DNA from: an uncultured Sutterella sp.
GTDB taxonomy: Bacteria > Pseudomonadota > Gammaproteobacteria > Burkholderiales > Burkholderiaceae_F
DNA length: 13,904 bases
Assembly (NCBI GenBank): GCA_905206345.1
Contig: CAJLGW010000057.1
Coordinates: forward strand, 1-13,904
Reading direction: 5' to 3'
The notes under the pieces were generated by a model, which made no database searches, was not told the DNA's origin, and saw only the letters and a program-made list of their open reading frames with translations. Below, one piece after another: positions 8,542-13,904 of the stretch (position 1 is the stretch's first letter; every line of letters begins with the position of its first letter). Both the position numbers and the translations under genes were made by a program.

Positions 8542-10282
8542 AAAACAATGGATAAGTCCTTTGTTGGTGAGACTTTTTAAGTACATTACACCCTATTGTG
8601 GTTTGCTTTTTTTAGCTGGTATCTGCCTGGTCGTTACTGCAGGAACGTCTTCAGTCATCGCTACACTATTAGGGAAATTAACAGATTTAGGGTTTTACCA
8701 AAAAGAAGGGTGGGTTGTGTTGGCGGCTCCGGCAGCTTTGATTGGAATTTCTTTAATTTTTGGTTTGAGCAATTATTTGAGTAGTTATCTTTTGGGTCTT
8801 GCCAGTCAAAAAGCTCTGATTCAGATTCGAACGGAGATGTTTAATAACCTTATTCGTTGGCCTGCTCATCAGTATCAAGAGTATACGAGTGCTCAAATTG
8901 GAACGAAATTCATGAACGAGGCCAATCAAGCTTTAGGGTCTGTGACACAATCTTGTGTGATGATTGTTAAAGATAGTTTGCAGGTGGTTGGGCTTGTGGG
9001 CGTTTTGATTTACTACAACTGGCAGCTATCTTTAGTGATGTTGGTGATGGCACCGCTTTTTGTCGCAGTTTTGAAATACATATCAAAACGCTCTAGACGT
9101 ATTGTGTCAGTCAATCAAAAGACATTGGGTACGTTTATAGGAACGATTCAAGATGCCTTTAATGCACAAACGTTGATTAAGACCAATGGAACGTATACGT
9201 TAGAGCAACAAAAGTTTGACAATGTCAATGACATTGTGCGTGCGCAACAACTTCATTTAATGAAACTGAAAACGTCTGCAACGCCGATGACTCAGGTGAT
9301 CTCCATGATCGGTGTTGCCGTTGTTGTTGCTGTTGCTTTGTTTGAAGCGCAACAAGGTTTGATTACAGTTGGTGAATTTATCACTTTCTTGTCGGCCATG
9401 CTTTTGATGAGAGCACCGTTAAATCACCTTTCGGGTCTTAACGCTACGTTTGCGACGATGGATGCTGCGGCTGAAAGCATTTTCCAAATGATGGATAAGG
9501 ATGTTGAAGAAGAAACTGGGACAAAGACGATCGAGAACTGTCAAGGTGCAGTGGTGTTTGATCATGTGACGTTGCGTTACCCTGAAACGACAAAAGATGC
9601 GGTGTCAGATTTTTGTCTTGATGTGAAACCAGGTGAACACATTGCTTTAGTGGGTGCATCGGGATCTGGCAAGAGCTCCATTATTAATATGATTCCGAGA
9701 TTTTGGGAACCGACTTCTGGGAAGATTTTGGTCGATGGTGTTGACTACAGAGAGTTCACGAGAGCCTCATTGCGAGATCAAATTGCTGTTGTAACGCAAA
9801 GCGTTTATTTGTTTGATGACACGATTCGAGCTAATTTAACCTATGGTTTAGAAAATATTCCTGAAGAACAAATTCACGAAGCCCTTGAAGCTGCCGCTCT
9901 AACTGATGTCATTGCTACTTTACCGCAAGGATTGGAGACTCGAGTAGGGGAAGGTGGTAATCAACTTTCGGGCGGTCAAAAGCAGCGTATTTCAATTGCT
10001 CAAGCAATTTTGAAGAACGCCAAGATTTTGATTTTGGATGAAGCGACAAGTGCGCTTGATAGTGAAAGTGAGCATCACATTAAACTTGCATTAGAAAAGC
10101 TCTGTGAAGGCAAGACAACATTTACAGTGGCTCATCGTCTGTCAACGATTGAGTCTGCCGATAAGATTGTTGTGATGGAAGAAGGACATATTTTGGAAAC
10201 AGGGACTCACAAAGAGTTGCTCGAACGTGATGGGAAATATGCTCAACTTGTGAGGTTGCAGACTTTTGAAAAAAACGCTTAA
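8534..10282 (+). CDS. msbA: MsbA-type ABC exporter, second half-transporter
   Basis: Second inner-membrane ABC half-exporter, 582 residues, the same length as E. coli MsbA, with transmembrane and ATPase domains fused. MsbA flips lipid A-core across the inner membrane. Features include an early membrane segment near residues 20-45, YYNWQLSLVMLVMAP in the fourth-segment region, Walker A GASGSGKS (374-381, K380), signature LSGGQ (478-482), Walker B ILILDE (D502, E503) and switch H534. All catalytic residues are intact in both partners, so neither site looks degenerate. Its closest visible relative is the gene just upstream, with which it overlaps by 8 bases; the pair looks like a tandem duplication. 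Downstream are LPS-type glycosyltransferases, which supports a glycolipid substrate. The exact substrate, and which of the two is the true MsbA, cannot be decided from sequence alone. Confidence 0.9.
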   Translation: MSKKQWISPLLVRLFKYITPYCGLLFLAGICLVVTAGTSSVIATLLGKLTDLGFYQKEGWVVLAAPAALIGISLIFGLSNYLSSYLLGLASQKALIQIRTEMFNNLIRWPAHQYQEYTSAQIGTKFMNEANQALGSVTQSCVMIVKDSLQVVGLVGVLIYYNWQLSLVMLVMAPLFVAVLKYISKRSRRIVSVNQKTLGTFIGTIQDAFNAQTLIKTNGTYTLEQQKFDNVNDIVRAQQLHLMKLKTSATPMTQVISMIGVAVVVAVALFEAQQGLITVGEFITFLSAMLLMRAPLNHLSGLNATFATMDAAAESIFQMMDKDVEEETGTKTIENCQGAVVFDHVTLRYPETTKDAVSDFCLDVKPGEHIALVGASGSGKSSIINMIPRFWEPTSGKILVDGVDYREFTRASLRDQIAVVTQSVYLFDDTIRANLTYGLENIPEEQIHEALEAAALTDVIATLPQGLETRVGEGGNQLSGGQKQRISIAQAILKNAKILILDEATSALDSESEHHIKLALEKLCEGKTTFTVAHRLSTIESADKIVVMEEGHILETGTHKELLERDGKYAQLVRLQTFEKNA

Positions 10283-10301
10283 CAAATATGAATAGGTATT
10301 A

Positions 10302-10330
10302 TTGTAGAAATTGAAGATTTGCGATAATAC
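10302..10330 (+). promoter_or_regulatory. Candidate promoter for the glycan genes
   Basis: In the 80-base gap after the ABC pair, gataat (10323-10328) is preceded by tgc, giving an extended -10 form. A -35-like ttgtag lies at 10302-10307 with a 15-base spacer, or 17 bases if taatac (10325-10330) is used. It would give the glycosyltransferases expression independent of the ABC genes. The call rests on consensus matching by eye only. Confidence 0.35.
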
Positions 10331-10362
10331 TGTGCAATTTGGTACTTACAACGGATTTTACA

Positions 10363-11121
10363 ATGTCAAAGATTAGTGGATTGGTCATTACCTTTAATGA
10401 AGAGCACAACATTAAAGACTGCGTTCTTTCACTATTAACCGTCTGTGATGATGTTGTGGTCGTGGATTCTTGTTCTACTGATAAAACTGTCGATATCGCC
10501 CGCTCATTGGGTGCCACCGTTTTAGTTCAGCCGTTTTTAGGTGACGGACCTCAACGCATCCATGGTTTACCCCATTGCAAGCATGATTGGGTTCTTAATC
10601 TCGATGCCGACGAACGTTTGGAAGAGGATTGCATCCAGGCTATTCAGTCTTTAAAGTTTGGGAACGATGGTATTGATGTTTATGAGTTCAAACGCAATAA
10701 CTTCATCGGTACGCATATTACCCATCACGCCGGACAATACCCCGACTACGTGGCTCGTTTGTTCAATCAAAAGACGGCCAATTTCTCACCGGTACGAGCC
10801 CATACTCGCGTGAAAGGCACAAAGCACAAGCTTCTTGGGTGCCATATCAAACACTTCTCTTATAAGAATTGGAGTGATCTTTTCACTCGACAATGTAAAT
10901 ACGCCACATGGGGCGCTGAAGAATTAGCCAAGCGAAATAAAAATCTCTCTGCGTTTTCTCCTGTCACGCATGGCTTTTGGTCATTCTTCCGACACTACTT
11001 CCTCAAGTGCGGATATTTGGCGGGACTCGATGGCCTAACGATTTCTGTGGCGAAGGCCATTGGTGCATACCTCAAATATGCTCATGCAATCGAATTAATG
11101 AGAGATCAGGAAAAGGCTTAG
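10363..11121 (+). CDS. WaaE/KdtX-like family 2 glycosyltransferase
   Basis: Glycosyltransferase of family 2 (GT-A fold), 252 residues. It resembles the WaaE/KdtX group, which adds glucose to the inner-core heptose of LPS at the cytoplasmic face of the inner membrane. The opening ISGLVITFNEE, the nucleotide-binding VVVVDSCSTD (D35, D40) and the metal-binding DAD motif (D81, D83) in LNLDADERL are all present. The ATG at 10363 was chosen because the protein then begins directly with the first beta strand; an in-frame TTG at 10339 would add 8 residues. The ribosome site (gga, 10353-10355) is weak. The stop codon lies 2 bases before the start of the next gene, so the two are probably translationally coupled. 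Membership in GT2 is secure; sugar and acceptor are inferred. Confidence 0.88.
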   Translation: MSKISGLVITFNEEHNIKDCVLSLLTVCDDVVVVDSCSTDKTVDIARSLGATVLVQPFLGDGPQRIHGLPHCKHDWVLNLDADERLEEDCIQAIQSLKFGNDGIDVYEFKRNNFIGTHITHHAGQYPDYVARLFNQKTANFSPVRAHTRVKGTKHKLLGCHIKHFSYKNWSDLFTRQCKYATWGAEELAKRNKNLSAFSPVTHGFWSFFRHYFLKCGYLAGLDGLTISVAKAIGAYLKYAHAIELMRDQEKA

Positions 11122-11123
11122 TA

Positions 11124-11885
11124 ATGGCATTGCAAACCTATTTAATCAATTTAAAGCATTCAGAAGACCGTTTAAAGGTCATGGATGGCTTTTTAAATCA
11201 CTTCGGTATCCAGTATGAACGAGTCGAAGCTGTAGACGCTCAGACGCTCTCAGAAGAGGTCTATGAGACTGTTACGGCCCCCAATATTGAATATCCGCAT
11301 CATTTAAGACCTGGCGAAGTTGCTTGCTTCATGAGCCATCGTGCTTGTTGGCAAAAGCTAGTTGATTCGGATAATGATTGGGCTTTGATTTTTGAAGATC
11401 ACTGTGATTTCTCAACGTTAGCTGACAGATATTTAAAATCAACCGATTGGATTCCTCAAGAATGCGAGCTCATCCAGCTTAATTATTCCAATAGACCGAT
11501 TTACTCTAACCGTCAAATCAAACTTCAAGATGGTAATGTCTTAGCTTGTCTTTCGTGTTCTTCTCCTGTTGGCACCTCTGCGTATTTTATTTCGCGCAAA
11601 GCAGCCAAGATTGCTCTTGAAGAATCTCAAACTATTGACTCCCCCGTTGATAATTTCTTATTTGGGGCTTGGTCTAACTATTCCCCCAAAATACCCTGTT
11701 GGAGAATGCTTGGTTCTGTCGTAAAACGTGCAGAAAATACCGTGACAACCATTTCTGGCCGCGGAAACAAAAACAGGGTTAGAAATATTGAAAGACTTCA
11801 CCCAAAGCGATTAATTCGCAAGCTTGAAATGAAAATTCACCGAGCTTTCTTAAAGAAGATTTATCAGTATTGGCTCTGCGATTAA
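11124..11885 (+). CDS. Family 25 LPS glycosyltransferase
   Basis: Glycosyltransferase family 25 protein (LPS/lipooligosaccharide sugar transferase), 253 residues, probably cytoplasmic and membrane-associated. Diagnostic pieces are YLINLKHSEDRL at the N-terminus, RPGEVACFMSHR (the GE-GC-SH motif of the family), ALIFEDHCDF at about 87-96, GTSAYFISRKAAK, and PVDNFLFG. The family's usual EDD metal motif reads E91-D92-H93 here, an unusual change that might alter or abolish activity. The C-terminus is rich in Arg and Lys and could bind the membrane. The ATG at 11124 has aaagg 7 bases upstream and lies 2 bases after the previous stop; longer in-frame starts would overlap the WaaE-like gene heavily. 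The sugar transferred (galactose is common in the family) cannot be told. Confidence 0.85.
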   Translation: MALQTYLINLKHSEDRLKVMDGFLNHFGIQYERVEAVDAQTLSEEVYETVTAPNIEYPHHLRPGEVACFMSHRACWQKLVDSDNDWALIFEDHCDFSTLADRYLKSTDWIPQECELIQLNYSNRPIYSNRQIKLQDGNVLACLSCSSPVGTSAYFISRKAAKIALEESQTIDSPVDNFLFGAWSNYSPKIPCWRMLGSVVKRAENTVTTISGRGNKNRVRNIERLHPKRLIRKLEMKIHRAFLKKIYQYWLCD

Positions 11886-11906
11886 TTTCTTGATTTGAGA
11901 ATCAAA

Positions 11907-12714
11907 ATGCAACGTTGTCACCAAACAATATCCCATCGGAATATTCGATTGTCTCTCTTTTATATGGAATATCGAAAATTTATTCCCAAAGGGTTACGGC
12001 CGTTTATTGAGCAAAAAATTGTTTATGGAATTTCACCTAATGCGTACGACTTCTATATGTCTTTAGGTGAACATTGCCTACCTGCGACAACACTGAGACA
12101 AGTCAATTTACGCAAATTCGCGGGACCTTTTGATTGGATTGCCAAAAGCGACTTTCCCGATAGAGTCTCTCGAATAGAATCCGATTTTAAGGATGTTTTA
12201 AATTACGAGGATCTCGTTTTTAGCGTTGATCAAAAAACCGATCTAAGACACAATGCGTGTTCTGTCAAAAACTCACGTACAGGATACACGTATCCTCATG
12301 ATTTCCGAGATGACTCACAAGAGTGCTATTTGAAGCAGAAAGCAAAATATCAAAGACGCCAAGAGCGTATGTTTGCCTTATCACACGGTGCGAACGGCTT
12401 GTTTCTTTATTCTGATTTAGGTTCCGGATATCAATATTCAAATTATTCTCAAAAGGTTGATGAATATTTTGCCCTGATGGAGCGTCTTCGTAAAAAAACT
12501 CCAACTGCGAAAATTTTCATTGATTTTAGCTGTAAAAGCAGACCAGGATATGACCGCTGATTTTGTTGATTTGTACGAAAAAGATTCGATGAGATTATTG
12601 ATTCAAGCTGTCCCTAACAAATATCTACAAGAGAAATATGACATGTTTGATTGGCCAAGTGTCTATCTTAAAAGAGCTTTAAGAGTAGCCACAGATATTG
12701 AATTATTGTTGTAA
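11907..12714 (+). pseudogene. DUF1796-like putative cysteine peptidase, frameshifted
   Basis: This resembles the DUF1796 family (putative papain-like cysteine peptidases), whose function is not established. The family-like start of the domain is FYMSLGEHC followed by RKFAGPFDWI; C57 is the candidate nucleophile. Reading starts at ATG 11907 (weak gag upstream; a TTG at 11895 is also in frame) and runs in frame to a tga ending at 12560, ending in an unlikely tail (KSRPGYDR). A second frame, shifted by one base, continues from the same place as VKADQDMTADFVDLYEK to 12714, and looks like the genuine C-terminus. Removing one base between 12478 and 12559 would restore about 268 residues; likely spots are the A7 run (12492-12498) and T4 runs at 12514-12517 and 12524-12527. 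It is either a pseudogene, a sequencing error or, less likely, a programmed shift. The region is AT-rich compared with dnaE. Confidence 0.7.
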
Positions 12715-12734
12715 TTCAAAATTCGGAGTAAAAA

Positions 12735-13703
12735 ATGATCAATCCTCTCGTTTCGATTATTGTTCCAGTCTATAACGTTGAAAAGTACTTGGCTGAATGC
12801 TTGGATAGCCTTGTTAACCAAACGTATTCGAATATCAAAATTATCTGCATTGACGATGGATCAACGGACAATTCTCCCAAGATTCTTGATCAGTACAAAA
12901 AACGCTATTCAAAAATCAAAACAATTACAACCGAAAATCGAGGACAGGCTGCTGCCCGAAATCTTGGCTTAAAAGAAGCCTCTGGAGACTTTATTATGTT
13001 TGTGGATAGCGATGATTGGATTGCTGTCGATGCCATTGAGACGGCCTTCAATAAAGGCTTCTTTGACAATGTTAAGGTTGATGCTGTTTGCTTCGGCCTC
13101 CAACAAGTGAAAAACGGCATTAAGAGTCCACACCGCGAGTATTCATTTGAAGGTGTTCAGCTTGTTGACGAAGTGTTAGCACTAAAGGTTAGCCCAGAAC
13201 CTGTTGCTAAACTGTACCGTTCTTCATTCCTTCACCAAAACAAGATTACTTTCCCTGAAGGTCTATGGTACGAGGACGTGACTTTTTATTGGCACTGTAT
13301 TTCGTGTGTTAATGAAATTGGTCTTATGAAAGAGGTGTATTACAACTATCGAAAAAGAGATGACTCAACAATGGGCAATTCGGAGAAAAAAACTCTGGGC
13401 ATGGCTATTCATCACCTGTATAACTTAGAAGTCATCCACCAAATCTGGTCAGAGAATAAATACTTAGAAAAGCACCCGACGTTATTCGATCATATTTTCG
13501 AATTGTATGTCCAACAGGCTTTCAAATTTTTGCGTGATGAAGACCGGAAAGATTTCACTGAAAAACTAAAATCTCTAACTGGCATTTTGGGGATTCAGCC
13601 CCAAAGGTTCTCATTGACTTATGATTTAATCAATAACAATCGCATCATGCCCTTTAAATATAAATGGGCTCGATCTATTAGAAAGAAGCTTCTCAAACTA
13701 TAG
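12735..13703 (+). CDS. Family 2 glycosyltransferase
   Basis: GT-A fold family 2 glycosyltransferase of 322 residues, probably acting on a surface glycan at the cytoplasmic face of the inner membrane. It starts with the classic VSIIVPVYNVEKYL segment, followed by ICIDDGSTDNS (D40, D41), NRGQAAARNLG, and the metal-binding motif VDSDDW (D91, D93, D94). WYEDVTFYW at mid-length matches the ED motif expected near the catalytic base of this group. The C-terminal part is less conserved and ends in a basic stretch. The ATG at 12735 has ggag 6 bases upstream, a good ribosome site, and lies 20 bases after the broken DUF1796 gene. It is the last gene of the block. Family is secure; donor and acceptor are unknown, and LPS outer core, O-antigen or capsule are all possible. 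Confidence 0.92.
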   Translation: MINPLVSIIVPVYNVEKYLAECLDSLVNQTYSNIKIICIDDGSTDNSPKILDQYKKRYSKIKTITTENRGQAAARNLGLKEASGDFIMFVDSDDWIAVDAIETAFNKGFFDNVKVDAVCFGLQQVKNGIKSPHREYSFEGVQLVDEVLALKVSPEPVAKLYRSSFLHQNKITFPEGLWYEDVTFYWHCISCVNEIGLMKEVYYNYRKRDDSTMGNSEKKTLGMAIHHLYNLEVIHQIWSENKYLEKHPTLFDHIFELYVQQAFKFLRDEDRKDFTEKLKSLTGILGIQPQRFSLTYDLINNNRIMPFKYKWARSIRKKLLKL

Positions 13704-13717
13704 TCTTTAAAAAGCGA

Positions 13718-13752
13718 AACTCCAGTTAGCCATATGGATTCTTTTGGGAGTT
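13718..13752 (-). terminator. Possible weak terminator, minus-strand reading
   Basis: The arms aactcc (13718-13723) and ggagtt (13747-13752) can pair around a 23-base loop. On the minus strand the stem is followed by tcgcttttt, so it could end transcription arriving from the right. On the plus strand no T tract follows at once, so it is a poor terminator for the glycosyltransferase gene that ends at 13703. The large loop and 6-bp stem keep confidence low. Confidence 0.3.
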
Positions 13753-13765
13753 GATTTGTGCCAAT

Positions 13766-13785
13766 TTCAATTATAACCAATTGAA
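13766..13785. repeat. 7-bp AT-rich inverted repeat
   Basis: The arms ttcaatt (13766-13772) and aattgaa (13779-13785) flank a 6-base loop. A wider pair, tggattc (13735-13741) with gaatcca (13783-13789), overlaps it, so two alternative foldings exist. No function is evident. Confidence 0.45.
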
Positions 13786-13807
13786 TCCATTCTCTTTTTA
13801 TGCCTTT

Positions 13808-13869
13808 CTAATTTTTAGAGTCCCCTTAATGTGTTCATAGAACAAATAAAGGTAACTTCTAAAAATTAG
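13808..13869. repeat. 62-base imperfect palindrome
   Basis: The left arm (13808-13836) pairs with the right arm (13840-13869) around a 3-base loop, ata. By hand alignment 25 of 29 left-arm bases pair, with four mismatches and one bulged base. The outer 12 bp (ctaatttttaga with tctaaaaattag) and the inner 5 bp (tgttc with gaaca) are perfect. Runs of T flank both ends (13805-13807 and 13870-13873). It has neither the GC-rich stem nor the usual tail of an ordinary terminator. It may be a miniature inverted-repeat element, a structured RNA, or a cruciform/regulatory site. Confidence 0.65.
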
Positions 13870-13873
13870 TTTT

Positions 13874-13904
13874 CGTGATCTGATTTTAAACAAACAGGAT
13901 CACG
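13874..13904. repeat. 7-bp inverted repeat at the window edge
   Basis: The arms cgtgatc (13874-13880) and gatcacg (13898-13904) flank a 17-base spacer, with two further pairs possible around a bulge. T residues precede the left arm, the opposite of what a plus-strand terminator shows, and the sequence ends at the right arm, so the full extent is unknown. Confidence 0.45.

Noticed and set aside
10977..11123. Longer N-terminus for the GT25 gene
   Set aside because: It would overlap the upstream glycosyltransferase by about 145 bases, and the extra residues are not family-like; the ATG at 11124 has a good ribosome site and begins just before YLINLKHS.
12520..12714. A separate small gene of 64 codons
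   Set aside because: It begins with a TTG lacking a ribosome site and continues the DUF1796-like protein in a shifted frame, so it is better read as the broken gene's 3' part.
13808..13869. Ordinary intrinsic terminator of the glycan operon
   Set aside because: The stem is very AT-rich and long, lies more than 100 bases after the last stop codon, and has T tracts on both sides; this does not fit the usual short GC-rich stem plus U tract.
1..13904. CRISPR array, tRNA, rRNA, transposase or integrase genes
   Set aside because: No regularly spaced repeats, no tRNA- or rRNA-like sequence and no mobile-element protein motifs were seen by eye in either strand.

Overview
The window looks like chromosomal DNA of an AT-rich betaproteobacterium. 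The clue is DnaE: its N-terminus, active-site numbering and internal clamp-binding motif fit a proteobacterial DnaE1, and the opening residues are closest to the Burkholderiales form as I remember it. With the low G+C and the neighbouring lipopolysaccharide-type genes, a gut Sutterellaceae-like organism (Parasutterella/Turicimonas/Sutterella group) is my best guess. That placement is inference and was not tested by a search.

Layout. Positions 1-287 are non-coding, T-rich DNA bounded by two factor-independent terminator hairpins. The minus strand then carries a short two-gene unit, read right to left: oligopeptidase A (prlC, 3142-1109) and exodeoxyribonuclease III (xth, 1073-288). They are 35 bases apart, and a strong hairpin terminator follows xth. 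A 95-base divergent intergenic region (3143-3237) separates this unit from the plus-strand genes.

The plus strand starts with dnaE (3238-6705), the replicative DNA polymerase III alpha subunit. After a 63-base gap come two overlapping, clearly paralogous MsbA-type ABC half-exporters (6769-8541 and 8534-10282). An 80-base gap with a candidate promoter leads to four cell-surface glycan genes: a WaaE/KdtX-like family 2 glycosyltransferase (10363-11121), a family 25 LPS glycosyltransferase (11124-11885), a DUF1796-type putative papain-like cysteine peptidase broken by a frameshift (11907-12714), and a second family 2 glycosyltransferase (12735-13703). The last 200 bases are non-coding and contain several inverted repeats, including a 62-base imperfect palindrome.

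How the genes work together. The ABC pair probably flips lipid A-core or a related glycolipid across the inner membrane, and the three transferases probably add or modify sugars on the same glycolipid. The base composition drops sharply from dnaE into the ABC/glycan block, which fits a more variable surface-polysaccharide segment beside housekeeping genes. I found no CRISPR array, tRNA, rRNA, transposase or phage gene. The least explained items are the frameshifted DUF1796 gene, the tandem exporter pair and the 62-base palindrome.
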